Source: Lepas anatifera (taxonomy: Eukaryota > Arthropoda > Thecostraca > Lepadidae). Taken from it: 64,000 nucleotides of DNA. Where the stretch lies: NCBI GenBank assembly GCA_034440635.1, contig JAOTON010000047.1:186001-250000 (forward strand). The letters run 5' to 3'. The position numbers and the translations under genes were made by a program. Positions 22,352 through 33,960 of this stretch are shown here, in pieces. The first letter of the stretch is position 1. Every line of letters begins with the position of its first letter. The notes under the pieces were generated by a model. It was not told the DNA's origin. It did no database searches and was given only the letters and a program-made list of their open reading frames with translations.

Positions 22352-23371
22352 CTGACACAGAAAAAAATATGTTAAGAACATACCTACCGCATAAACACAA
22401 CACCAAACTCTAGTCATGCAGTTCATTCAGACACACAATTCACCTAATTTTCTCCTAAAACGCAGTGAAAAATAAAATAAGTTTTAGATAGAGCATTAGG
22501 GACACTTCATAACCAATAACCCCAATAAACGATAACCCCAAAGAAAAACAGCTATTCCAGCTTTGAGAAATTAGCAACAGGTAGAAGGGATGCAGCATTA
22601 ACAACCTGCAGCAGAGCAAAGAGCAGTAACATATTCTAAATTTTGGTAGATGCACCCACGTGTACAAATATGCAAGATTGTCCTTGAAACTGTCCCAGAA
22701 TTACTATCCCGACTGAAAAAAACCGCGCCGACGCGCTTTTATATGAGCTTTTATAGCTTTTATAGCACAGGAGCGGCGGCGGCAACCGTGTGCATTTGAT
22801 TGGAAGACGCGGAAGCAACACAAGTAGATATTGGCTAGAAGACACGCCTAAATATTACACTACCCAAATATTACAAGAAGACATGCCTAAATATTACGCT
22901 CCTACAATGTTTATGTACCCAAAAGTGATTTTGAACGGTAGAGGAGAAATAGAGAGGCGGTGCTGGTTTGCAGTCGTGAGAGCGGTCGGTGATGGTGGCG
23001 GTGGACAGCGATGATGGTCGCAGACTCAACCAGCCTTGTGGTCATACGTACGTCATGCGTGTATTTTATCTTATATCAAAACAAACAAGCCAGACAACAT
23101 TCTCGATTGGTGCAAAAGCACATTAGTGCTTAAATCGAAGGCGTCTTTCGAATTTGAGGACAGTTTACGTGTAATGAAGCGCCGCCAGGACCGCCAGCTC
23201 CGACTCTAGGTGTGCGATGCCGCCAACCCGTGGGACGCCGGCGCATCAGAGGGAAATCAGTATACTTAGTGCTCGTAGCTTTAACGGCAACGTGGTGCCG
23301 CACGGTGGGGATCCACTGTTACCTGCCGCTCCATGGGATCTGGCCAGTGGGCGCTTTGTGCGTGGGCTGGT

Positions 23372-23470
23372 GGTGCGGCTGTCATGCTGTGGCCGTTGAG
23401 CTGTTAGACAGGCGGTGCGGCCGTCATGCTGTGGCCGTTGAGGTGTTAGACGGGCGGTGCGGCTGCATTC
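23372..23470. repeat. 42-bp tandem duplication
   Basis: The unit beginning GGTGCGGCTGTCATGCTGTG (23372) repeats at 23414 and begins a third time at 23456. GC-rich. The rest of 22400-23690 shows no supported gene. Confidence 0.7.
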
Positions 23471-23699
23471 AGTACCGACGTGTGGATGTGACGGTCTGAC
23501 GTGTCGCGTGGAGCTGTTTCGCGCTCCGCAGTCCGCAGTCCGAGCCCACCAGCGAGCCATATTCATGGAATATAGGACATTTATGGCATGAAGTGCGTGC
23601 TACTACCGAGTCAGATTCCGTTCATCATTCCAGAAGATACTTTAAGACTGAATATTATGATTTTTGGAGTTTAACAACGCATCAACTGCTCAGGTCATA

Positions 23700-23856
23700 T
23701 GGCAGCAGAGGCGAGAGGGAAAGAATTAGCTTGGGCTAGAGCAGGGCGCCAGATTCTGCCTCTGGGTGGGCTCGAACCCACGACATCCAGCACATACAGA
23801 ATGTCATTGGCCGAGCCGAGCGCATGCGCTAACCGACTGAGCCACTCAGACCCCGA
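23700..23856 (-). mobile_element. tRNA-derived SINE
   Basis: On the minus strand an A-box-like TGGCTCAGTCGGTTAGCGC is followed by a B-box GGGTTCGAGCCC. The box spacing is longer than in a normal tRNA, and there is no sign of a full acceptor stem, so this reads as a SINE head rather than a functional tRNA gene. The body continues to about 23700. Confidence 0.65.
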
Positions 23857-24607
23857 AAGAGCTAGCGGCTTACAACCATACGTTCATTTGTACACAGTAA
23901 ACAGACCTTAACGGACAGAGTAACCTGCGGGGGGGCTAAACAGATGCGGCGCCAAACTGCGTCGCAGCGAAAACGGTACCGCAGAGCCCCGGCCAGACCC
24001 GAGACCAGGGCCAGGGACAACCACATGGCAGGGGGAGGAGCGGACCACGGTCCAACCGACAAGAGTCGCAGTCGGGAATCGAAGGACGAGTAGGGCAACG
24101 GCAGAAGCGGCGTCCAGGCGAGTGAAAGTGAAGGAAAAAAGCTTTTCTTGTAAGTGGTTCTAAACCACGTATTTGGGTTCCTTCGTCGCGGATAGTCAGC
24201 TTTAGAGCCTTCTATGAGCCTCAAAGCTATCCATAAAATTCAGTGCAGTGCTTTCATGAAGTTAATATAGAAATCGCCCTGAATGTGCTGAAGTCAATTT
24301 GCCATCAGCTGTGGTATCTGTGCACAGAAAGTTATATTCTGTCCCGCTGGTGAGAACCACCATCTTGGAGGTAAGGAGCCAGTCGCACAACAATTGGCCA
24401 AAACAGCAAACAATTCACATTTGACAAGGGTAAGCTTAAGTTTCCGATAGAGGCTATGAAGAGCTCGGTGAATGCTCGATACTAAGCCTCTGCCAGCTTG
24501 TCACTCCTGACAGCTGGCTGGTATTCGATTGCCTGAATCTGAAATGTTCTGACCAGCAATGGCTCCGTTAAGAAGCTGGTGACTGGTATAGCTTCTCCTG
24601 TTTCAAG

Positions 24608-24864
24608 GTATTCCGGAACTTAATGTGGTGAACAATTCCACAGAGCGTGGTGTGAAGCTGGTGGAAGATTTCGTGAGCCATCCAAAGGCTAAAAATATGC
24701 AGCCGGGTCTTCTAGCAGTAGCAGAGCTCTTAAATAGTTTGCAAGAGAATAGGGAGAAACACCTGGCTCAACGGCGTTCTCCAACGAATGCTACCAGAGA
24801 AAGATTCGCCTCCGGAAGGCATTCCCGTTCTGTCGGGGATTTAGAGTACCTACTTGGGTGCTGA
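24608..24864 (+). CDS. Isolated terminal exon with an NNSTERGVKLVEDF motif
   Basis: An acceptor-like CTCCTGTTTCAAG ends at 24607 and the frame is open to a stop at 24862-24864. It begins with the motif VVNNSTERGVKLVEDF, which I associate with uncharacterised, possibly transposon-derived arthropod proteins. A basic Arg/Ser-rich tail follows. No other exon is recognised nearby, so it is probably a fragment. The stretches 23870-24600 and 24870-25550 contain nothing else I can support. Confidence 0.4.
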
Positions 24865-25599
24865 ACCACTTAATGTCAGTTCTTTTGTGGAATAACATGT
24901 ATTTGTATTGCGCTGCAAATACATCTGACAAGTAAATTCTTGCATGTTAAATCCCATCTACCGCTCTTATACGCATGCACATGCCACGCTGTCTTTACTG
25001 GTAGGTTATGTACCCCTTTCATCGCAATTTAACAAGGAGAGACTGCAACGCCGGGCGGCCAATCGCGCCTGAGACATGAAATCTTTAACCGTTTTGAGGC
25101 GATCTTTCCCGTTATCGTAGATGCTTGGAATGAGGCTCATTGAAATCAGAATTGAATATATAATGGGAAAAAAGTGGGTTCGAGTCTGAAAAGTAAAAAA
25201 ATGTTTTTTTGAACGATCCTACTGTCACATACATCCTCGTCACGATAGGGAAGTGTCACGGGAACGTCATTGGTAAAATAACACGTACTAAAGGGGTGGT
25301 ATTTATTTCCAAACACTACTGAAGTATGAACAAAACAATATGCAGGTATATATGCATACGTAAGATGACACAATTAGAATTGTTAACCTGTACAGTCGCC
25401 TGATACTTTAAGCTGTGAAATACCTCAACCACTTTCAAAAGCGATGAAAAATAACACGCATGGCAGCCGCTACCACTTTCAGCAATTCACGTGACTTTCA
25501 CACAGGAGCCTCCACCCACAGGCTAGCTGTGGGATCGGCTGCGGTTTTCAGGCGAGACATAACAGTTCCCTCCAGTGTTTGAGAGATTGAAGATGCCCT

Positions 25600-26218
25600 T
25601 CTAACACTTTTGAGGGTATGAAAGGTGCTTCACTCGCGTTAGCAGGTGGTTTGCTCGGCTGAGGGATGGACCGTTCCAACGAACGATCAATTCTTTTGCC
25701 GCATTCTTATGGCTGAGCTGGCGATGCTCTGCAAACACCTCTCCGATCGAGCTACCCATCGATTCCACCACGCTCCTCTGGGGGACAAATGAGCCAGAGG
25801 CGCGTCACTAGATCCATGACGGATTTTATGGCCTGGCTTTTGCTCATCCCATACAGCTGCTCCACAGCTGTTGGTTGGTGGATGAAGAGTGACAGCGAAG
25901 TATGGAAAGAGCAGTCCGGATGTCCGTCTCGGCTGGGATGAAAGACGGGGGCACGAGCTTTCGCGTTGCTAGCCTCTGTCCTGCTTCGTGGACAATACGA
26001 GCAGCCACTGTGACGGGAGTCTCGGACATCGCCAGCTGTCGGAGGTCGGCTACCGAGCGGATGTCTGTCATTGACTCGCGAAAGATGGTGTTGGTAGTTC
26101 TCTTTTCCGCGCCAGACACATCACAGCCCTTGCTGCGGAACCTCAGGCGCTCCATGAGCCTGGTGCAGAAGCGAGCTATCTTGGCGATCTGCCGAGTCGG
26201 AATGTACCGTCTTACCAA
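25600..26218 (-). CDS. Unrecognised minus-strand coding-like region
   Basis: An open frame at 25844-26218 (125 codons) has an even amino acid composition and a helical basic N-terminal part. A second, shifted frame at about 25600-25765 encodes a similar-quality peptide (MGSSIGEVFAEHRQLS onward) and may be a further exon after the acceptor-like CATTTGTCCCCCAG. No domain is recognised. It may be part of a retroelement or transposon, given the context. Confidence 0.25.
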
Positions 26219-26278
26219 TTCCCCGGATTCCGAAAGCCAGGGTGCCTATTTAATGGGTACGATATGGAACAAGACTAG

Positions 26279-26330
26279 TTTATTGTTTATTGTTTTATTG
26301 TTTATTGTTTTATTGTTTATTTTTTATTTA
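26279..26330. repeat. TTTATTG-type microsatellite
   Basis: Alternating TTTATTG and TTTTATTG units over about 50 bp. Confidence 0.85.
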
Positions 26331-26408
26331 TGTCATGAGCAACAGGTTGCCCCCAATTACAGCTCATGTCGTATCGAAGACGATCAAACACGAACGACGA
26401 TCGAACAC

Positions 26409-27182
26409 TCAGCTTATACAGGATACAATGATCCACATACGCACTAAATACAAATAAAACGTCCTAAGAAAACAAGGGGAGATCACTACAGACTTTTTAT
26501 ATACGCGCGGACTTGAGATCTGAACTGACAAAATGTTGAACTGACATGTCGCTGTTGAACCCTGCTCTGTTACGACAGCGACGCGAGATGAACTTGATTG
26601 CATGAGCCCGGAGGTACTGCAACACGACGAACAGCGGTGAGTCGCCTTAAACAGCGACAGAGACGAGTCTTTTGGCTCCACAGGTTCAAAAAAACCTTGC
26701 GGCCAAATCCATCGCCGATGAAAAGGCAGCCACGTGTGCTTCATTCTATCACAACCCCGGCACGAGTACGGCTCAGTGCAGCTATCACAAGCCACCGCTG
26801 CAAGATTTCCGCAGTCGCAGGCTCCAGCGTCTGTAATTTTCATTGCGGAAAGAAAGGCTTCGAAATTCGAGTTCCGGACCTGCTTCCATCTTTGAGCTTC
26901 CTCCACTGCCCGACACAGGTCATGGCCTTCTTCTTCCGAATCCAGCTCGAACATGTCCGGGTCCTCGAAAAACAAAGCAGGTACTTCATCGTCACTGAAG
27001 TCACTGCTCTCACTGCTGTCTGAGTGCTGTTCGTCGTATACAAGAGACGGTAAATGAAAAGCACTACCTCCATCTGCATTTTCTGCCCGAGCACTTGCTT
27101 CACCTGGGTTTCTTCTTGGAGCAGCATCCTTTTTCCGTCTTTTCTGGGGCACTTCTATATATATTCGCCACTGGAAAATCGA
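26409..27182 (-). pseudogene. KDZ-like transposase N-terminal exon
   Basis: After an acceptor-like GATTTTCCAG the frame reads WRIYIEVPQKRRKKD, then an acidic Ser/Asp-rich segment. A cysteine cluster follows (CDCGNLAAVACDSC, then YSCRGCDRMKH) with LPFHRRWIWPQGFFEP, then RCSSCC and a VAVVTEQGS block. This order (Cys cluster with LPFH, CxxC, then a hydrophobic VVT segment) is the N-terminal layout of KDZ (Kyakuja-Dileera-Zisupton) transposases. The frame then degrades, and the catalytic domain is not found in the window. Confidence 0.45.
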
Positions 27183-27319
27183 CAGTAGTTTCCTCAGACT
27201 CTACCAGGCTGCCTAGAATGAAAGAAATAGTAAAAATAAGGCAAGAGGTCCACGTTTAGAATAACATCTTGAATAAATGTAGTTGGAAAAAGTCCAGCTT
27301 CAATAATATCGCTACTAAC

Positions 27320-27588
27320 CTCAGGAACTGAGAAGGCAGCTCGGCTTTGTGACAGACTTGGCCACAGCTCACCCCTCTCAGCAAAGTGTACAACCTCTGC
27401 TGGGGCAGTCGACGCCTTGCACTGAGCCAGCAGGGCTGACCTCATACGGTCAATGATTTCAACGATCCCTTCCAGGTCGTTCTGGCGCTCCCAAGGGAGC
27501 GACTGCGTGTTCTGAACCGCCTTGCTGGCCGAGCCCAGAACACGGTACAGATCCTCGAGTGCTGCGATGCGGGTCCTGGACGCCGGGT
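27320..27588 (-). CDS. Helical exon upstream of the KDZ-like exon
   Basis: The acceptor GGACTTTTATAG and a weaker donor GAG|GTTAGT bound a 269-nt exon (phase 1 in, phase 0 out). The product is helical (RIAALEDLYRVLGSASKAV and following). It could splice to the KDZ-like exon (phase 0 start). No domain is recognised. Confidence 0.35.
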
Positions 27589-27839
27589 CTATAAAAGTCC
27601 CAGAGGGATGTAAAAATGAAGAATAAGGGATGTGTACGGCTAATGAATTTTGTTGCAGATTTCCCTGTTTTCGTCCTTTCACCTACTTCACCACACACTG
27701 TTTGCGTCCTTTGCGTCCTTTCTTTGCACCTCTGAATCTGAGACTCAGATTCAGACAAAATGAACAAGCTATGAGAGATCACCGGCAAAACGTGAATATT
27801 CGGCCATCTGTGCAATTAGCCTGAGATCCTGGAAACACG

Positions 27840-28740
27840 AGAAAGGGAAGAGATCACGATCAAAACTTTAACCACCTCACGGCTTTGAGTGCTTCAGTAC
27901 AGTAGAACAAACTAGAAGAGCTCGTAGTCATCAAGTGATGTAGCCACATCACAGGAGAGAAGCTCTTTGGGAGGAAACATCAGAAAGCACTTGTTGACAC
28001 CATCAACCACCTAAAACCTTCCCAAATCATGCGGTAAACCTACGATTCCGAAAACCGGAACACAACCGGAGAGACGTTAGGCAAAACGTGAGTGCATCCT
28101 GCATTTCTCTGGGACACTTCTTTACAAACTGTCTAAAAACATGGCTCTATAGTATTGGCCATCTAAGATTGGCTCGTCTGGTACGGTCACTGAGATTCTA
28201 ACAGCAGGAGGAAATGCGAAGATAACACAGACAAAACATTAATGCATCCCATAGCTTAGGGGAGCACTTCTCTAAGATAAAACATTTTAAAGTGGTTGGA
28301 TGATGACATCAACCAACTGTGACTGGATTATCTCGCGCGGTTACCCTGATATGCCAACAAAAGAAACAAGCTTGGAGAGGTCGCAGTCATAAGGCAAAAG
28401 CTTCCCACACCTAGGAGTACTTCTGTCTGACCAAACAACTGAAAACCCATTGTACAATATCATTAGGCTTTCTAAGATTGGGTCGTCTCGTGCGGTGTCA
28501 GCCCGAGACTCTTAAAAGCTCAGAAAGATCACAGTCAAAACATAAACGTACCTCAAGTCTTAGAGAACGTTATCTGTGCTGAATAATACGGGATGGAGCA
28601 TCCGCAACATTGACCGTCTATGCACACAAACAGTGTATATCATGCCGTTGGGCTGATATTCAAACAAAGCAAGCTCGAAAGATCACCGCTCAATCACTTC
28701 TCATAATCACTTAAAGGAGCACTTCTCAGGGGTAGATTAT
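27840..28740. repeat. Degenerate tandem array, period about 150-160 bp
   Basis: About six units can be aligned by the pattern GAAAGATCACAGTCAAAAC, then a CTTAGGAGCACTTCT-like block, at roughly 27850, 28070, 28230, 28380, 28530 and 28680. The units are strongly diverged. The array ends just 3' of the hAT exon at 28769. Confidence 0.5.
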
Positions 28741-28768
28741 CCCAGATACGACTAGGGGTTTCATAACC

Positions 28769-29119
28769 CTACTGTGCGATGCGCCGGTTCTTCAGTCGCA
28801 TGAAAGCATCGAACACGATGCCAGCGTGAGGAACACAGTCCGGGTGAATGTTCATCAGGGCCAGCGCTCTCAGCCTTGCCTCCCCGGTCCGGTTCCGCAG
28901 CCAGGTTTTGATGCGCCTCAGGACTGAGAATGACCTCTCAGTTGAAGCGGCTGTAACCAATTGGAAAGTGCCAATGCGAAAGAGGCGCCACATAAGTGGG
29001 AAGCAGGCCTTGCCGCATGTCTTCAATGCTTCTGTTGACGTACTGGGGTTATCTGCAGCGGGTTTCTGTTTCCATACTGAACGGAACACGTGGAATTGGC
29101 TGTGGTCAAGCAGCGCGGC
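28769..29119 (-). pseudogene. hAT transposase C-terminal dimerisation exon
   Basis: After the acceptor CCTCCTCCCTTCTGCAG the frame encodes CFPLMWRLFRIGTFQLVT, then AASTERSFSVLRRIKTWLRN and LRALALMNIHPD, to a stop at 28769. This is the hAT C-terminal dimerisation region with its xxERxFSxLxxIK core, closest to the THAP12/ZMYM-related group. No hAT catalytic core is recognised upstream; the LINE at 29143 sits where the preceding intron would be. Either a hAT remnant or a domesticated piece. Confidence 0.7.
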
Positions 29120-29142
29120 CTGCAGAAGGGAGGAGGTTACTT

Positions 29143-29650
29143 TGTGTAGACTTCGCCTGGGACACACCCACTCCACACACGCCTACCTCTTAACCGGTGA
29201 TGCTCCGCCGGAGTGCCCGCGTTGTAGAGACAGAACATCTGTAAAACATGTCCTGGTCAAATGCCGGGATTTCGAAATCGAAAGGCGTCGATATTTGCCG
29301 GGATCCCTCACCCTGGTTTTGCTCCTGGGGAGCATCCATCCGTCGAAATCAAGAGCATTATGACTTACGTGAAGAAAGTCGGATTCAATGTGATTTACTC
29401 CCCTACGTAACCGCTTGTACTCCCTGTGTTTTTTCCTGCATGTGAGTGTGAGGGCTACGCCCTTTGTAGCTTCTGAACCCACATTCTGTTTTCTGCACTT
29501 ATCATAGAATCTTCAATGAGGCTGTCGCCTCAGAACGATCTGCTCTGCGTCATCTCCTGAATCGTGTTGTACACCTTACGTTTGATATGGGCGCAAAATG
29601 ACCATGGAAGTCGGGCCGCCCAAAAACACCAAATGATGATGATGGTCCGT
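29143..29650 (+). mobile_element. 5'-truncated LINE (I/Jockey/R1-type) 3' end
   Basis: The frame encodes LCRLRLGHTHSTHAYLLTGD followed by CPRC and KHVLVKCRDFEIERRRY, the zinc-knuckle-like C-terminus of I/R1/Jockey-type LINE pol proteins. A 3' untranslated part ends in ATGATGATGATGG instead of poly(A). It separates the hAT exon from the P-element-like gene. Confidence 0.7.
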
Positions 29651-30783
29651 ACTTGCTCACGAATGACTGTAGCTGAGCACGCTCGTTAGTGAGATTTACG
29701 TTCGCATCAAAATGTTTCGGAAGTTTTGCAGTCGGCTGACTGAACTCGTCGTTTGGAACATCCAGCACGGCTGGCAGCGTCCTTGCCAGCTCGGCTCATG
29801 ACTTGCGTTGCCAGACGTACTGACATCTTTTTGAATGCGGTAGGCTGCAAGTGCAGCCTTTTCAGCTTTGGTGCTGCACGGAGAGGCCTCTTGCTGTCAG
29901 CGTGGAACAGGTCGACGATGTGGCACCACTTGGCCACTTTGCTATCGACATGAATTTCGTACTTCAACATGGCGTTTCTCAGGCACTTGAAAAGGTGCGG
30001 CACATCATACAGTGCGGTGATCTGTTGCCCATTTAGCGCAAAGCTTGCGTCACCATCGACTCCCAACAGCTTGTATGCTTGTTGGTTGTTGGTGCCCATA
30101 TCGCAGACTGTCGCTATGGCAGTCATCCTTGCATCCGTGAGCTTTTGTAAGCACTCAGATATCCAGTCTTTGATGGTCTGTGCTTTGGTGCAGCCGCTCG
30201 ACAGGAAGTACCCGATGCTTTGTTTCCATTTTAAGGTGATCCCACGGACCATGAAAACCAAGGCATGATTCCCTATGGCCTTTGTTCGCCCTGAAGAGCC
30301 GAAGTCCTCGAAGCCTTCCACCAGTTCCTCACCACGGAGGTAGGTCAGTTTGTAGCGGATGCTCATTTCGTCCAAACTGAGGACACACATTTTGTCGGCT
30401 GGTTTGGTAGCTGGAAACTGCTCTTTCAGAACACAGAGCACAGAGTGGTGGAACCCTGGGTGCAGTCGCACACGCTCCATGTTTTTACGCAGCACTCTGG
30501 TGCTTGGAAGAATGAACTTCTTGCTTAAGAAGCGGTAGGCACGTGGACCCTGAAAGTATACAGCCAAAGCCTGTGCCATCTCCTCGTCGGTGTACCTCCT
30601 ACCTTCAGGGGCCACTCCAGCATTCCTTTGTTGAAGCTGGAAGAACGTTTTGGCATCATTCGAAAACTCACTCACGACAGATTCAGCAGAACTCTTCTTC
30701 TTTTCTGCATTTAATTCTGTCTTTAGTTGCTGAATCTGACCAGCCTGCCTCCGGACCTTGGCTTTCAGTGGGTTCAGTCGACG
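29650..30783 (-). pseudogene. P-element (THAP9-like) transposase
   Basis: An acceptor TATAGTGTTGCCCCAG leads into a coiled coil (KVRRQAGQIQQLKTELNAEK), then GRRYTDEEM and RAYRFLSKKFILPSTRVLRK. A catalytic-core-like LSLDEMSIRYKLTY precedes GFEDFG, and ATVCDMGTNNQQAYKLLG and DVPHLFKCLRN follow. These are diagnostic P-element/THAP9 blocks. About 340 codons are open, then the frame is lost around 29780-29800. The C-terminal third is missing, cut by the LINE ending at 29650. Exons at 33-36.6 kb probably supply the N-terminal THAP domain. Confidence 0.8.
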
Positions 30784-31099
30784 CTGGGGCAACACTATAT
30801 CCATACATATATTTCCACACATATACATGGGCGACATACATTACAACATGCTCTTAGGGTAAAACGAATATCAACACGCGCGCGATTCTGGCGATTCTTG
30901 AATTCCTGATTCTGTGATTGTTGAACACACGATTCTTGAGATGTCAGCTCAAACAATATTGGAGCAGTAGTGCATCAGCAGCATCGTAAGGAATAGTGTT
31001 AGAACTTTTCAGAAAAAAAGAAAAAAATAGGGGCACGGGGAAATAAAAAGAAAAAAGTAAAATAAATGTATGGGTTAGTAATGATGACGCGCAGCAATG

Positions 31100-31400
31100 C
31101 AACGTTCAGCCGTGCTAGACAGCGGCCAGGCACCAACGCTGCCTAGCGGCCACCGCAACGCCACCCTTTAAGGGCCTTGGCGCTACCCAACAGCCGTCAA
31201 AGCGCCGCCCAGCGGTCACAGCGACGCCGCCACCGCAGTACCGCGCCGCGCAGCTAATGGAGCCCCCAGGCTACGCCCGGCCGGCGAGACACGCAGCACC
31301 ACCGTCAATCCAGCAGTCGCCGCACCAGGCGCAGGGAGGCTGCAGGGCCGCAGCAACAGCATCACACCTCCCAAAATCACAGGAGACTCTGGGCAGCTGC
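31100..31400. other. GC-rich low-complexity stretch
   Basis: C-rich sequence with repeated CCGCAACGCC/CAGCGGCC motifs and no convincing reading frame. The whole 30910-31825 stretch is without a gene I can support. A tract of about 22 A at 31723-31744 closes a region with a B-box-like GTTCGACTCCC (about 31575), possibly a plus-strand SINE. Confidence 0.4.
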
Positions 31401-31825
31401 CGGAAAAATTTTAGTTAGATGTGGGAGAAGGATAGGTTAGGTTATAGCTGAGGAGCTGTGCGCGTAGCGTGAGCATGTGCAGAGAGGGGGAAGGGCTATG
31501 GGAATTTGTAGGCGCACTGTACCATATCAGCATGGGATTTAGGGACTAGCAGTAGGGTGCCAGAGGCGGGCATGTTCGACTCCCGCAGTGCTATGTTAGA
31601 TCATGACCGCGCTTAATGGTTTAAAAATTTTGCCAGCATAGGAGTGCAGGTCAAAACATCTCAAACAACTTCGTGATACAGCGACACGCAGTTTTTGTCA
31701 TCTAGCGAGCTCTTATCTGCAGGAAAAAAAAAAAAAAAAAAAAAGCATGATGTTGGAAAATTTGGTAACCTTAATTAGCTAGATATTGGGGAAGCGCACA
31801 GTTCGCTCACCCATTTACATCTTAA

Positions 31826-32988
31826 TTACTCATCGTAGGTGTCAGTGAATATTTTGTTAACAACTTTTTTAAAGAACGACTTGGATCAAGGTACATCATT
31901 AAGGTCCAGAATCATTGATGCCACAGTTTTGTTCCAGACTCTTGGGGCGGTTATGAAAAGGGAAAATTTTCTGTACATTGTGGGAGCGAAAGAGACGTTA
32001 AAGTGTTGCATGTGTCTGACATGTCGTTGAGTTCGGGCATGCTCAAAGGAGAGACGCGTAGAAAGAGGTTGTGGCAATTCATTGAGGAGATATTTGTGCA
32101 TGAAGCTGATTTGTGTGAATTGAACAAGGTGGGGGAGTTTTAAGATAGCATGTTTTTTTAAGATTGGACTGGTGTGTGAGAGCCGGTCAGCTCCATCAAC
32201 TATTCGAACAACTCTTTTTTGTAGTGTTGAGAGTTTGCGAAGCTTATATTCAAAGGTAGCGCCCCAGAGCTGAGTTCCATACATGTAGAAGGGCAAAATA
32301 AGGGCATTATACAAAAGGAGGAGATGAGTTGAGTTTAGAATATGCTTATTTCTTTGAATGATGCCAATTCCCCTGGATATAGAGTTTTCGAGGCTCCTAA
32401 TATGAGTTGTCCACCTCAGATCCTCGTCAATCAATATGCCGAGATATTTGGTACAGAAGTTTCTTTTAAGGGGGACGTTATCAATGTTAATTTGGAGATC
32501 AAGAGTTTTGTTATGAGCAAATAGCTGAAACGTAGATTTCTTGGCATTCAGAGTTAGGCGATTGCGGTTTAGCCAATCAGAGATTTCAGAGATGCTTAGA
32601 TTTATGGTACGTTGTAGAGCCTCTATTGAGTCAGAAGTGTATAGAAGGGCCGTGTCGTCTGCAAACAGGTAGAATACGGGAATTTGAGAGCTTTTATGAA
32701 TATCATTGATATATGGGAGAAACAGTAGCAGACCCAGGACAGAACCTTGAGGAACGCCCAGAGTGATTGATTTTGAAATTGAAAACCTGACAAAGTTGAG
32801 TTTAACATTTTGGCTATGATTTGACAGGTATGACTTGGAAAATTTTAAAGGCATGTTGCCAATGCCGTACCTTTCAAGTTTTTTTAAGAATAATATCATG
32901 ATTGACAGTATCAAAGGCCTTGCTGAAGTCGAAGTAGATAGTAGCACAAATTTTCTTAGAAGCAAGGGCTGAGGTAATTTGTTCGTAT
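31826..32988 (-). mobile_element. 5'-truncated LINE with reverse transcriptase (CR1/Jockey type)
   Basis: The minus strand encodes RT blocks: FDFSKAFDTVNHDIILKKL, LGVPQGSVLGLLLF, LFADDTALLYTS (catalytic xADD), LNAKKSTFQLF and YLGILIDEDLRW. A C-terminal part follows, to a stop at 31826. A frameshift in an A run near 32885 and one in-frame TGA near 31885 inactivate it. It is truncated before the RT fingers at about 32988, six bases past the possible donor of the acidic exon at 32995-33143. Confidence 0.85.
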
Positions 32989-32994
32989 ATTCAC

Positions 32995-33143
32995 TTCTTC
33001 TGCATCTTGCTTTGACGGCTCTGAGTTTTCCTGAGTGTTAGCGCTGCCATTTTCTGGGTCATCCTTATCCCCGTCCTCTTCGAAGTCAGATAGAATTTCT
33101 ATCAGATTATCGAATGATCCTTCTGATACTGACGGGTCCATGG
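32995..33143 (-). CDS. Acidic exon, probable third coding exon of the THAP/P-element gene
   Basis: The acceptor TTCTTTTCCTGTTTCAG precedes a 149-nt exon entering in phase 1, which matches the phase-1 donor of the THAP exon at 35512. It reads AMDPSVSEGSFDNL, then an acidic stretch (SDFEEDGDKDDPENG). A possible donor GAA|GTGAAT (phase 0) at 32995/32994 would join to the phase-0 start of the transposase exon at 30783. That assignment is inference. Confidence 0.45.
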
Positions 33144-33554
33144 CTGAAACAGGAAAAGAATATTTGTCACCAAACTCAGTCACAAAATACTCGACATGGT
33201 CTTTTAGCAAAACTAGGTTTTATATCTCTCTTATTGCTGTAAAAAGGAAAACTCATGGTTACCTCTCCTCTACATTGTCAAACGTGAAGCCCCCTAGTCC
33301 AGATGGCACTCCTCACGACCATGTCACAACCCTCCAAACCCAATGAGTTTACATAGACCTGCCTCTGAAACTCAGGCTCTGTCGAAATTTGGAACGTTTC
33401 TAATGCGCTTCGAATCTCGAAACCGAAATCGAAGTGACCATGTCCACCGAACAGCGACAGCCGATCTTCTCGCCGCTAGTCACTAACGTATAGAAGTGAG
33501 ATTCGGACCACTCGATCCCAGTCACTGTTAGGCTACACCCGACAAAAAATACGG

Positions 33555-33960
33555 TAAGGGGTGTCATCTCGAGCTGTTGGAGGGTTTGACGGACGACGAA
33601 ATACTGAGGGTATGATGGCAGGAGTTGTGAGTGTGAGGAGGATGAACAGGAGAGAAGGGAAAGTTGGTAGGTACCAACACCATCGTACTGCGTTCAGACA
33701 GAAGCTCGAGAGGGTTCGGTGGGATGGAGTATGTAGCTGTCCGTAGATACGTGCCTGACCCCACACGTTCTTTCTGCCAGCGATATGGCCACGTAGCCAA
33801 ATCCTGCAAAGGAAGAAAGGTGTGCGAAATGCTCAGTCCCTGGGCATGGATCGAACTTTGAGGCTAGTAGCCCATGCACTGGCTCAAGGCGACCACGAGG
33901 CTTGGTGCCGGACCTCCTACTTTCTTTCGCGGCGAAGGTAAGATAAGTTCCGTGCAGAAC
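33555..33960 (+). pseudogene. LINE ORF1 (gag-like) nucleocapsid fragment
   Basis: Plus-strand frames give GVVSVRRMNRREGK, TNTIVLRSD, then VAVRRYVPDPTRSFCQRYGH and VAKSCKGRKVCE, with another knuckle-like CSVPGHGS after a frame change. This is the conserved run-up and CCHC knuckle array of Jockey/I/R1-type LINE ORF1 proteins, which coat the element RNA. The first knuckle lacks its first Cys (RSFCQRYGH). At least two frameshifts are present. The stretch 33960-35430 shows no supported gene. Confidence 0.65.

Noticed and set aside
23754..23853. Functional tRNA gene
   Set aside because: A and B boxes are present, but spacing is too long and no acceptor stem pairs; a SINE head fits better.
31723..31744. 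Poly(A) tail of the minus-strand LINE at 31826-32988
   Set aside because: The A run is on the plus strand; a minus-strand LINE would leave T on the plus strand.
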